Positions 43,846 to 52,584 of a DNA stretch of 64,000 nt are shown here, in pieces. Position numbers and translations under genes: made by a program. This DNA comes from Flagellimonas hadalis (GTDB lineage: Bacteria; Bacteroidota; Bacteroidia; Flavobacteriales; Flavobacteriaceae). Under the pieces are notes generated by a model that saw only the letters and a list, made by a program, of their open reading frames with translations, made no database searches and was not told where the DNA came from. The first letter of the stretch is position 1. Each line of letters starts with the position of its first letter. The stretch lies in NCBI RefSeq assembly GCF_007785775.2, contig NZ_VNIK02000015.1, positions 24,784 through 88,783 of the forward strand, given 5' to 3'.

Positions 43846-45378
43846 ATGAGATACCTGACCTTACTTTTGACCATGATATTGTCATCACACATAGTTGCAC
43901 AGCAGGCTGTGATGATCAGTATAAATGAGGATTCCCAGTCTCCACAGATCAGCAGGCACATTTACGGACATTTTGCCGAACACTTGGGGCGTTGCATCTA
44001 TGAAGGTTTGTACGTTGGTGAAGAAAACAAGACCATCCCCAATACGGAAGGGGTGCGGAATGACATCATTGCGGCACTAAAGGAACTTAACATCCCCAAC
44101 CTGAGATGGCCTGGAGGTTGTTTTGCCGATACCTATCATTGGAAGGACGGAGTGGGGCCGAAGGAAGAAAGACCGACCATCGTGAACCGTTGGTGGGGCG
44201 GGACTACCGAGGACAATAGTTTTGGGACACATAACTTTTTGAACCTGTGCGAGGTGCTTGGGGCAGAACCTTACCTCTCTGCCAATGTGGGCAGTGGCAC
44301 TGTGCAGGAACTGATAGACTGGGTACAGTACACCAACCATGATGGAGTGAGTCCCATGGCCGATTGGCGCCGGGAAAATGGCCGCGAAGCCCCATGGAAA
44401 GTAAAATACTGGGGTGTGGGCAACGAGACATGGGGGTGTGGTGGAAACATGACCGCAGAATACTATGCGGACATCTACCGTCAGTACGCCACTTTCATGC
44501 CCGGATGGTCCGGGGAAACGGAAATCTACAGAATAGCCTCGGGTGCTTCCGAAGATGACTACCACTGGACGGAGACTTTGATGAAGAATGTACCTTATCA
44601 TTTGATGGAGGCCGTGGCCCTTCACGATTATGCCGTTTTTGATTGGTCCGACAAAGGGCCGTCCGTCAATTTTGATGATGAGATCTACTTCAAGTCGATG
44701 GAACAGGCACTGAAAATGGAAGAATATGTCACCAAGCACATCGAGATCATGGACAAATATGATCCCGAGAACAAGGTGGCCCTTTTTGTGGATGAGTGGG
44801 GCGGTTGGTACGATGCCGAACCCGAGGTGAAGAACGGGGTGCTCTACCAGCAGAACACCATCCGCGATGTGATGATTGCCGGAACGGTGCTCAATACCTT
44901 CAACAACCATGCAAAACGAGTGAAAATGGCCAACTTGGCCCAAATGGTCAATGTGCTGCAGGCCGTGATCCTCACCGATAAGGAGAAAATGATAAAGACT
45001 CCGACCTATCACGTCATGCACATGTACAAAGTCCATCAGGATGCACAATTGTTGCCTTCAAAAATAGATGGGAATGGCCAGTTCAGGGGCCTGCCGACCA
45101 TATCGGTGTCGGCATCGAAAGACAAAACGGGGAAAATACATATTTCCTTGGTAAACATCGACCCAGAAAATGACATCGCTGTGGAATTGGATATGCCCAA
45201 CTTGGACATCAAGGATATTGAAGGACAAATTTTGACATCGGACAAGTTGCAGGACCATAATTCCTTTGACAACCCAGAAAAAGTGATACCAAAGGAATTT
45301 AAGGATGCCAAACTCAGAAAAGGGAAGATTTCCCTTACCATCCCGGCACATTCACTAATTGTTTTAGAAGGAAAATAA
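43846..45378 (+). CDS. GH51 alpha-L-arabinofuranosidase
   Basis: A 510-aa retaining arabinofuranosidase with a signal peptide (MRYLTLLLTMILSSHIVA). The acid/base is Glu194 (GVGNETWGCGG) and the nucleophile Glu317 (FVDEWGGWYD); LRWPGGCFADTYHW and the N-terminal SRHIYGHFAEHLGRCIYEG are GH51 hallmarks. The C-terminal beta domain ends in LTIPAHSLIVLEGK. It releases terminal alpha-L-arabinofuranose from oligosaccharides, probably in the periplasm. It is the first gene of the arabinose operon, with the GH127 gene 6 bp downstream. Confidence 0.92.
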   Translation: MRYLTLLLTMILSSHIVAQQAVMISINEDSQSPQISRHIYGHFAEHLGRCIYEGLYVGEENKTIPNTEGVRNDIIAALKELNIPNLRWPGGCFADTYHWKDGVGPKEERPTIVNRWWGGTTEDNSFGTHNFLNLCEVLGAEPYLSANVGSGTVQELIDWVQYTNHDGVSPMADWRRENGREAPWKVKYWGVGNETWGCGGNMTAEYYADIYRQYATFMPGWSGETEIYRIASGASEDDYHWTETLMKNVPYHLMEAVALHDYAVFDWSDKGPSVNFDDEIYFKSMEQALKMEEYVTKHIEIMDKYDPENKVALFVDEWGGWYDAEPEVKNGVLYQQNTIRDVMIAGTVLNTFNNHAKRVKMANLAQMVNVLQAVILTDKEKMIKTPTYHVMHMYKVHQDAQLLPSKIDGNGQFRGLPTISVSASKDKTGKIHISLVNIDPENDIAVELDMPNLDIKDIEGQILTSDKLQDHNSFDNPEKVIPKEFKDAKLRKGKISLTIPAHSLIVLEGK

Positions 45379-45384
45379 ACGCAG

Positions 45385-47376
45385 ATGAAGAAACTGATAT
45401 GGATGGCCGCCAGTGTATTGGTGATGGTGGCATCATGCAAAAAAGAAGCGGAAAAGCCATCGGATGCCGAAGATACGATCTATGCGGAATCCGGTTATCC
45501 CATTGAACCGGTGAACATTCAAAATGTAAAGATCAAGGATGAATTCTGGTTGCCGATCATACAGCGTGTTCAAGAAAAAACCATTGAATATGCCTTGGAA
45601 AAATGCAGGGAAGAGGGACGTTTCGACAACTTTCTGATTGCAGGAGGCAAAATGGAAGGTGGGACAAAGGGAGTAATGCCTTTTGACGACACAGACGTTT
45701 ACAAAATTATAGAAGGGGCCTCCAATTCCTTGATCAGCGCACCCAATCCAACATTGGAAAAGCTATTGGATTCCTTGGTGACCATCATAGAAGTGGGGCA
45801 GGAAGCCGATGGTTATTTGACCACTTGGCGGACCATAAATCCCGCAAAACCTCCGGCAAGTTGGGTAAAGGTGGACAAGGGCGAGCGTTGGGAATCCTTG
45901 GAAGCAAGCCATGAACTTTATAACGCGGGCCATTTGTACGAGGCTGCCGCTGTCCATTATAAGGCCACGGGCAAACGCAACTTTTTGGACATCGCCATCA
46001 AAAATGCAGACCTGATGGTGGAGACCTTTGGTGAAGGAAAGGGCAAAATTGCCGCCGTTCCCGGACACCAGATCATTGAAACGGGCCTGATCCAATTATA
46101 TCAAGCCACAGGAAAAAAGGAATATTTTGACCTCGCCAAATATTTCTTGGACCATAGGGGAAAACCGGACCACCATGAACTTTTTGGGGCCTATTCCCAA
46201 GACCATCTGCCCGTGGTAGATCAAGATGAAGTGGTTGGCCATGCCGTAAGGGCCGTGTATATGTATGCCGCCATGACGGACATTGCCGCCATTGAGAAGG
46301 ACTCTGCCTACCTAAAGGCGGTAAACGCCCTTTGGGACAATACGGTGAACAAAAAAATGTACATCACAGGAGGAATAGGGGCCAAACATGATGGGGAGGC
46401 CTTTGGCGAAAATTATGAATTGCCCAACCTGACCGCTTACAACGAAACCTGCGCATCAATCGGCGATGTATACTGGAACCATAGGTTGCACAATTTGACA
46501 GGAGATGTGAAATACTTCGATGTCATTGAGAGGACACTGTATAATGGATTGATTTCTGGATTGTCCCTAGATGGCCAACAATTCTTTTATCCCAATGCGT
46601 TGGAATCGGATGGGGTGTATAAATTCAATCAGGGGGCATGCACCCGAAAAGACTGGTTCGATTGTTCCTGCTGCCCCACCAATGTGATTCGTTTTATTCC
46701 CGCTATGCCAGGTTTGATATATTCCAAAGACGATAACACCCTGTTTGTAAATCTTTATTCGGCCAACACTGCCAAAGTCGAACTCAATGATCATAAAGTT
46801 GAGGTGGAACAAGAAACTTCTTACCCTTGGAATGGCAAGGTAAAGCTCACGGTAAAACCTGAAAAGGCAGGTGAGTTCACCATCAAACTTAGAATACCCG
46901 GATGGGCCAGAAATGAAGTCTTACCGGGAGATTTGTATCATTATGCATCCAAAGATGAAGCCGGTAACAAGATTTTCCTGAATGGGGAGAAGCTTGAAGA
47001 GGGTGTCGATAAAGGCTATTTTACAGTGACCAGAATATGGGAACCTGGGGATGAGGTGGAACTCGAATTTCCAATGTCCGTCCGAAAGGTGATCGCCAAT
47101 CCAAAAGTGGAGGAAGACAAAGGGAAAATGTCACTCGAATATGGTCCCATAGTGTATGCGGTAGAGGAAATCGACAATAAAGGCCAATTTGATGACATCC
47201 AACTCACCGCAAATGAAGAATTCAAGGTGGAGATGCAGCCCGATCTATTGGGGGGCGTAAACACCATTTCCAACGATAATTTGACCGCCATACCCTATTA
47301 TGCCTGGTCCAATAGGGGAGTGGGTAAAATGAAAGTGTGGTTGCCGGTGAAGGAAGCAGAAGAAAAAACAGAATAA
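45385..47376 (+). CDS. GH127 beta-L-arabinofuranosidase, lipoprotein
   Basis: A 663-aa lipoprotein (lipobox ending at Cys18, LVMVASC). The alpha/alpha-barrel holds Glu354 and Cys356 (YNETCASIGD) and Cys429-Cys430 (FDCSCCPTNV), equivalent to the Zn-binding Glu338/Cys340 and nucleophile Cys417 with Cys418 of Bifidobacterium longum HypBA1. HypBA1 acts on beta-1,2-L-arabinooligosaccharides released from Hyp-linked extensin glycans, the strongest single clue to the substrate of this region. It follows GH51 by 6 bp; araB starts 74 bp downstream. Confidence 0.9.
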   Translation: MKKLIWMAASVLVMVASCKKEAEKPSDAEDTIYAESGYPIEPVNIQNVKIKDEFWLPIIQRVQEKTIEYALEKCREEGRFDNFLIAGGKMEGGTKGVMPFDDTDVYKIIEGASNSLISAPNPTLEKLLDSLVTIIEVGQEADGYLTTWRTINPAKPPASWVKVDKGERWESLEASHELYNAGHLYEAAAVHYKATGKRNFLDIAIKNADLMVETFGEGKGKIAAVPGHQIIETGLIQLYQATGKKEYFDLAKYFLDHRGKPDHHELFGAYSQDHLPVVDQDEVVGHAVRAVYMYAAMTDIAAIEKDSAYLKAVNALWDNTVNKKMYITGGIGAKHDGEAFGENYELPNLTAYNETCASIGDVYWNHRLHNLTGDVKYFDVIERTLYNGLISGLSLDGQQFFYPNALESDGVYKFNQGACTRKDWFDCSCCPTNVIRFIPAMPGLIYSKDDNTLFVNLYSANTAKVELNDHKVEVEQETSYPWNGKVKLTVKPEKAGEFTIKLRIPGWARNEVLPGDLYHYASKDEAGNKIFLNGEKLEEGVDKGYFTVTRIWEPGDEVELEFPMSVRKVIANPKVEEDKGKMSLEYGPIVYAVEEIDNKGQFDDIQLTANEEFKVEMQPDLLGGVNTISNDNLTAIPYYAWSNRGVGKMKVWLPVKEAEEKTE

Positions 47377-47450
47377 TAGCTTAAAAAACAGAAATTTATA
47401 TATACAACACTCGAGCATTGAAAAATGCTTTTTGAAGACTGACCAACAGA

Positions 47451-49133
47451 ATGAAAGCATACGTAATAGGACTGGATTATGGTTCCGACTCGGTAAGGGC
47501 TGTATTGATCGACACAAAAAATGGTGCAGAGCTGGCCTCCGAAGTATTTTGGTATCCCAGATGGAGGGCACAAAAATATTGCAGACCGGAAATCAATCAG
47601 TTCCGCCAACACCCATTGGACCATATCGAAGGATTGGAGCATACCATACGGGCCGTGATGAAGCAAAGTGGTGTCTCCCCGGAAACCGTAAAGGGAATCT
47701 GTATCGATACCACAGGCTCCTCCCCAATGCCAATAGCTGAGGATGGAACGGCATTGGCCATGGTGCCGGGCTTTGAGGAAAACCCGAATGCGATGATGGT
47801 GCTTTGGAAAGATCACACCGCCGTGAAGGAAGCCAACGAGATCAATGAGTTGGCGAGAAGCTGGGGTGGAGAGGATTACACCAAGTACGAAGGCGGGATC
47901 TATTCTTCGGAATGGTTCTGGGCCAAGATACTTCATGTGGCCAGGGAGGACAAAACCGTCATCGATGCCACCCATACTTGGATGGAGCATTGTGATTATG
48001 TCACCTATCTGCTGGCCGATGAAAAAGACCTAGAAAAATTCAAGAGAAGTAGGTGCGCAGCAGGGCACAAAGCCATGTGGCACGAGAGTTGGGGCGGACT
48101 TCCCGATGCAGCATTTTTAGCAAAACTGGATGCATATTTGGCATCGCTTCGCGGAAACCTATATGATGAAACCTATACTTCCGATGAGGTGGCAGGCCAT
48201 CTAAATAAAGAATGGGCAAGTAAACTGGGTTTGACCACCAACACGGTCATTGCCGTAGGAACTTTTGATGCCCATGCGGGAGCAGTAGGTGCCAAAGTGG
48301 ACCATCATGCACTTGTAAGGGTCATGGGGACATCTACCTGCGATATTATGGTGTCTTCCAACGAAGCTGTTGGCGATAAAACCGTTAAAGGAATTTGTGG
48401 ACAGGTGGATGGTTCGGTAATTCCGGGCATGGTTGGTCTCGAAGCCGGACAGTCTGCATTTGGCGATGTGTTGGCATGGTTCAAAAGTGTATTGCAGTGG
48501 CCAATCGATAACCTTGTTTTAAACTCCAAAATATTATCAGAAGAACAAAAAGCAGAGCTTAAGGCTGAGGTGGAATCCAAATTTATCCGCAGCTTGGCAG
48601 AACAGGCCGAGAACATTCCTTTGTCTGAAGTGGTCCCGGTAGCTTTGGATTGGGTGAACGGTAGGAGAACGCCCGATGCCGACCAAGAGTTGAAAAGTGC
48701 CATTTCAGGAATATCACTGGGCACCAAGGCCCCCCATATTTTCAAGTCGTTGGTCAATGCGATATGTTTTGGTTCCAAAATGATCGTGGACCGTTTTGAA
48801 GAGGAAGGAGTGAAAATCGAGACCGTGATCGGTATCGGTGGGGTGGCGAGAAAGTCCCCGTTCATCATGCAGACCTTGGCCAATGTGCTCAACATGCCCA
48901 TCAAAGTGGCGGAGTCCGATCAGGCTCCCGCTCTGGGAGCGGCGATATATGCGGCCGTGGCATCTGGAATCCATGAAAATGTAATTGAGGCCAGCAAGGT
49001 CATGGGAAGTGACTTTGAAGCAGAATACTTCCCACAATCTTCCCAAGTGGAAGTGTATGCCAAATTATTGGAAGACTACAAACAACTTGGAAGTTTTGTG
49101 GAAGAACAAACCAACAAAAAAAATAAACCATGA
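47451..49133 (+). CDS. araB: L-ribulokinase
   Basis: A 560-aa cytoplasmic FGGY-family kinase that phosphorylates L-ribulose. GLDYGSDSVRAVLIDTKNG at the N-terminus is the phosphate-binding loop, GICIDTTGSSPMP and GTFDAHAGAVGAKV follow, and GIGGVARKSPFIMQTLANV is the C-terminal ATPase segment. Length and motifs fit AraB. Its stop overlaps the araD start (ATGA), implying translational coupling. Order in the operon is araB-araD-araA. Confidence 0.94.
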   Translation: MKAYVIGLDYGSDSVRAVLIDTKNGAELASEVFWYPRWRAQKYCRPEINQFRQHPLDHIEGLEHTIRAVMKQSGVSPETVKGICIDTTGSSPMPIAEDGTALAMVPGFEENPNAMMVLWKDHTAVKEANEINELARSWGGEDYTKYEGGIYSSEWFWAKILHVAREDKTVIDATHTWMEHCDYVTYLLADEKDLEKFKRSRCAAGHKAMWHESWGGLPDAAFLAKLDAYLASLRGNLYDETYTSDEVAGHLNKEWASKLGLTTNTVIAVGTFDAHAGAVGAKVDHHALVRVMGTSTCDIMVSSNEAVGDKTVKGICGQVDGSVIPGMVGLEAGQSAFGDVLAWFKSVLQWPIDNLVLNSKILSEEQKAELKAEVESKFIRSLAEQAENIPLSEVVPVALDWVNGRRTPDADQELKSAISGISLGTKAPHIFKSLVNAICFGSKMIVDRFEEEGVKIETVIGIGGVARKSPFIMQTLANVLNMPIKVAESDQAPALGAAIYAAVASGIHENVIEASKVMGSDFEAEYFPQSSQVEVYAKLLEDYKQLGSFVEEQTNKKNKP

Positions 49134-49831
49134 GCTCAAAATACAAATCGCTCAAAGAGGAATGCTACGAAGCGAATATGGAACTCAATGCCCTTGGGCT
49201 GGTCATATATACCTTTGGTAATGTAAGTGCCGTGGACAGGGACAGTGCCGTTTTTGCCATAAAACCCAGCGGTGTGCCCTATGAAATGCTTCAACCTGAA
49301 GATATAGTCATCATGGATTATGACAACAAGGTGGTCGAGGGTGACCTTAGGCCATCGTCGGACACCAAAACCCATAGTTATCTCTACAAAAACTGGAAAG
49401 AAATCGGTGGAGTGGCACACACCCATGCCATGTATTCCGTGGCTTGGGCGCAGGCCCAACTGGACATCCCCATTTTCGGGACCACACATGCCGATCATCT
49501 TACCCACGATATTCCTTGCGCCCCGCCTTTGGCGGACGAACTCATCGAGGGGAATTACGAGCATAACACAGGGATTCAGATTTTGGATTGTTTCAAGGAA
49601 AGAAAATTGGATTACAACGAGGTGGAAATGGTTCTGATCGGAAACCATGGTCCGTTCGCTTGGGGCAAAAATGCCGCAAAGGCAGTGTATAACACCAAAG
49701 TGTTGGAAACAGTGGCCCAAATGGCCTATTTGACCCTACAGATCAATCCCGATGCACCGAGATTAAAAGAATCACTCATAAAAAAACACTATGAACGTAA
49801 ACATGGTAAAAATGCCTATTACGGTCAATAA
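49130..49831 (+). CDS. araD: L-ribulose-5-phosphate 4-epimerase
   Basis: A 233-aa class II aldolase-fold epimerase that converts L-ribulose-5-phosphate to D-xylulose-5-phosphate. GNVSAVDRDSAVFAIKPSGVPY binds the phosphate, and zinc ligands are the His pair of VAHTHAMYSVAW with a later His, probably in LIGNHGPFAWG. FGTTHADHLTHDIPC is typical of AraD rather than fuculose-phosphate aldolase. It overlaps araB by 4 bp and is followed by araA after 15 bp. Confidence 0.93.
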   Translation: MSSKYKSLKEECYEANMELNALGLVIYTFGNVSAVDRDSAVFAIKPSGVPYEMLQPEDIVIMDYDNKVVEGDLRPSSDTKTHSYLYKNWKEIGGVAHTHAMYSVAWAQAQLDIPIFGTTHADHLTHDIPCAPPLADELIEGNYEHNTGIQILDCFKERKLDYNEVEMVLIGNHGPFAWGKNAAKAVYNTKVLETVAQMAYLTLQINPDAPRLKESLIKKHYERKHGKNAYYGQ

Positions 49832-49846
49832 ATAAACTACAGTTCA

Positions 49847-51352
49847 ATGAATATGACTACAAAAGAAATCTGGTTCGTAACAGGGAGCCAACATTTGTAC
49901 GGACCGGAAACTTTGAAACAAGTGGCCAGCAATTCCAAAGAAATAGTGGATGGATTGAATGAAGGGGGAAAACTGCCTGTTTCCTTGGTTTTTAAGCCAA
50001 TCGTCACCACGCCGGATGAAATAACGGCACTTTGTCGCGAAGCCAGCAATACCCCGGCCTGTATAGGTGTGGTAACATGGATGCATACATTTTCTCCTGC
50101 AAAAATGTGGATAGCAGGCCTTAGAATATTGAGCAAACCATTATGCCATTTGCATACGCAGTTCAATGCCGAAATTCCATGGGAAAACATTGATATGGAT
50201 TTTATGAACCTGAACCAATCGGCCCACGGGGACCGAGAATTTGGTTATATGATGTCCAGAATGCGAAAGAACCGAAAAGTGGTCGTAGGTCACTGGAAAA
50301 GTGAAAGAGTACAACAAAAGCTGGGCGTTTTTGCGCGTGTGGCGTTGGGCGCCGATGAATTGATGCACCTAAAAGTGGCCCGTATCGGGGACAATATGCG
50401 CCAGGTTGCCGTGACCGAAGGCGATAAAGTGGCCGCGCAGATGCGCTTTGGTGTAGAAGTGAACGGTTACGATTCATCGGACATTACCAACATTATTGGG
50501 AGGCTGGACCAAAAAGCTGTAGATCAACTAATTGAGGAATACGAAGCCAGCTACAATTTGTCGGGATCACTTCAAAAAAATGGGGCAAAGCGGCAATCAT
50601 TGGTAGAGGCTGCCAAGATTGAATTGGGACTAAGAACCTTCTTGGTTGAAGGCGGGTTCAAAGCATTCACCGATACCTTCGAGAACTTGGGGACGCTGAA
50701 ACAATTGCCAGGTCTTGCTGTACAGCGCTTGATGGCTGATGGATATGGTTTTGGGGGCGAAGGCGATTGGAAAACCGCAGCCTTGACCAGAACCATGAAA
50801 GTGATGGCAGAAGGTTTGGAAGGAGGGACCTCTTTCATGGAAGATTACACCTATCATTTCACCCCTCAAAAAGATTATGTCCTCGGCTCCCACATGTTGG
50901 AAATTTGTCCGTCCATTGCCAATGCCAAACCATCTTGCGAAGTGCATCCGTTGGGTATCGGCGGCAAAGAAGACCCTGTAAGACTGGTTTTTAATTCCCC
51001 GGCAGGTAGTGCCATGAATGCTTCTTTGGTGGATATGGGCAACAGGTTTCGCCTGATTGTGAACGAGGTGGAAGCCGTAGAGCCGATGGCCGATTTGCCC
51101 AAACTTCCAGTGGCACGGGTGCTTTGGGACCCGAAACCCAATCTGGATGTTGCCGCAACAGCATGGATCTATGCGGGCGGGGCGCACCACACCGTATATT
51201 CCCAAGCATTGAATACCGAGTATATGGAAGATTTTGCCGATATTTTCGGAATTGAACTCTTGGTCATTGACGCGGACACCAAAATAAGAAGCTTCAAGGA
51301 TCAATTGCATGCCAATGAAGCCTATTATCACTTGTTTCAGCAAGTGATGTAA
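49847..51352 (+). CDS. araA: L-arabinose isomerase
   Basis: A 501-aa cytoplasmic enzyme converting L-arabinose to L-ribulose. [17 protein letters not shown] at the N-terminus, [39 protein letters not shown] and MLEICPSIA are diagnostic; the Glu of GGEGDW and the His of YHFTP are in the metal-site region. Length matches the family. With araB and araD it feeds the pentose phosphate pathway. The mutarotase gene follows after 40 bp. Confidence 0.95.
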   Translation: MNMTTKEIWFVTGSQHLYGPETLKQVASNSKEIVDGLNEGGKLPVSLVFKPIVTTPDEITALCREASNTPACIGVVTWMHTFSPAKMWIAGLRILSKPLCHLHTQFNAEIPWENIDMDFMNLNQSAHGDREFGYMMSRMRKNRKVVVGHWKSERVQQKLGVFARVALGADELMHLKVARIGDNMRQVAVTEGDKVAAQMRFGVEVNGYDSSDITNIIGRLDQKAVDQLIEEYEASYNLSGSLQKNGAKRQSLVEAAKIELGLRTFLVEGGFKAFTDTFENLGTLKQLPGLAVQRLMADGYGFGGEGDWKTAALTRTMKVMAEGLEGGTSFMEDYTYHFTPQKDYVLGSHMLEICPSIANAKPSCEVHPLGIGGKEDPVRLVFNSPAGSAMNASLVDMGNRFRLIVNEVEAVEPMADLPKLPVARVLWDPKPNLDVAATAWIYAGGAHHTVYSQALNTEYMEDFADIFGIELLVIDADTKIRSFKDQLHANEAYYHLFQQVM

Positions 51353-51392
51353 ACACCTTTGGCTAAATTAACAAACAAACCATCTAAATATC

Positions 51393-52577
51393 ATGAAGAC
51401 AGCACAACCTTCCCTTATTAGTTTTGTTTTTCTCCTAACACTTCTAAATTTGGGCTGCAAGGAGAACAAAAAAGAAAACCCATCAGGCATGGAAACCGTC
51501 AAGACCGAACAAGGAAACGACCCGATTCAAAAAACCATTTTTGGCGAAATGCCGGACGGCACCAAAGTGGAAAAATATACCTTGAAGAATACAAAAGGCA
51601 TGGAAATCGATGTGATCACCTATGGTGGTATCATCACCCGCTGGACGGCCCCCAACAAGGAAGGGAACTACGAGGATATCGTCCTCGGATTTGACGATTT
51701 GCAGCAATACCTTGACGGCAACCCCTATTTTGGAGCTTTGATAGGGCGATATGGCAACCGCATCGCCAAGGGCAAGTTCACATTGGACGGCGAGACCTAT
51801 ACCCTTGCCACCAATGATGGCGAAAACCACCTTCACGGGGGAGAAAAAGGTTTTGACAAAGTGGTTTGGCAAGCCAAAGCGGAAAGTACCGCCGATGGCG
51901 CTTCCCTAGAGCTTACCTATACCAGTGCAGATGGGGAAGAAGGATATCCCGGAAAATTGGAAGTAAAGGTCACCTATACCTTGACGGCCAACAATGAGCT
52001 TGATGTATATTACGAGGCCACAACGGACAAACCTACCATCCTAAATCTTACCCAGCATAGTTATTTTAATCTTTCTGGAAATTTTACCCAAAGCATACTC
52101 GATCACGAACTTTTCTTGGATGCCGATGCCTATCTTCCTGTGGATTCAGGCCTTATTCCGACCGGGGAGTTGCGTAAGGTCGCTGGGACTCCGTTCGATT
52201 TCAAACAACCCAAGTTGATGGGCAAGGAGATCAATGCCGAAGATGAGCAGTTGAAATTGGGCAAAGGATATGATCACTGTTGGGTACTCAATCAAGAAGC
52301 AGGTAATTATGGCCTGGCGGCATCCGCATATCATCCCAAAACAGGGCGTTTTTTGGAAGTTTACACTGACGAGCCTGGCATCCAATTTTATAGTGGAAAC
52401 TTTTTGGACGGCACCTTGCCCGCCCAAAAAGGAGGTACTTATGGGCAAAGATCAGGATTTTGTCTGGAGACCCAACACTATCCCGATACCCCCAATCAGG
52501 AAAATTTTCCTTCTGTTAGGCTGAATCCGGGGGAGACCTATTCTTCCAGAACTTTGTTTAAACTATCCACCAAATAA
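51393..52577 (+). CDS. Lipoprotein aldose 1-epimerase (galactose mutarotase family)
   Basis: A 394-aa classical GalM-type mutarotase with a lipoprotein signal (lipobox ending at Cys22, LLNLGC) and a charged linker. The fold motifs are GGIITRWTAPN, GRYGNRIAKGKF, NHLHGG, LTQHSYFNLSG (catalytic His region) and LETQHYPDTPNQ. It should speed anomer exchange of arabinose or other freed sugars outside the inner membrane, next to the symporter encoded 7 bp downstream. Its place outside the cytoplasm is notable, as the other epimerase at 6500 lacks a signal. Confidence 0.9.
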   Translation: MKTAQPSLISFVFLLTLLNLGCKENKKENPSGMETVKTEQGNDPIQKTIFGEMPDGTKVEKYTLKNTKGMEIDVITYGGIITRWTAPNKEGNYEDIVLGFDDLQQYLDGNPYFGALIGRYGNRIAKGKFTLDGETYTLATNDGENHLHGGEKGFDKVVWQAKAESTADGASLELTYTSADGEEGYPGKLEVKVTYTLTANNELDVYYEATTDKPTILNLTQHSYFNLSGNFTQSILDHELFLDADAYLPVDSGLIPTGELRKVAGTPFDFKQPKLMGKEINAEDEQLKLGKGYDHCWVLNQEAGNYGLAASAYHPKTGRFLEVYTDEPGIQFYSGNFLDGTLPAQKGGTYGQRSGFCLETQHYPDTPNQENFPSVRLNPGETYSSRTLFKLSTK

Positions 52578-52584
52578 GCACGAC

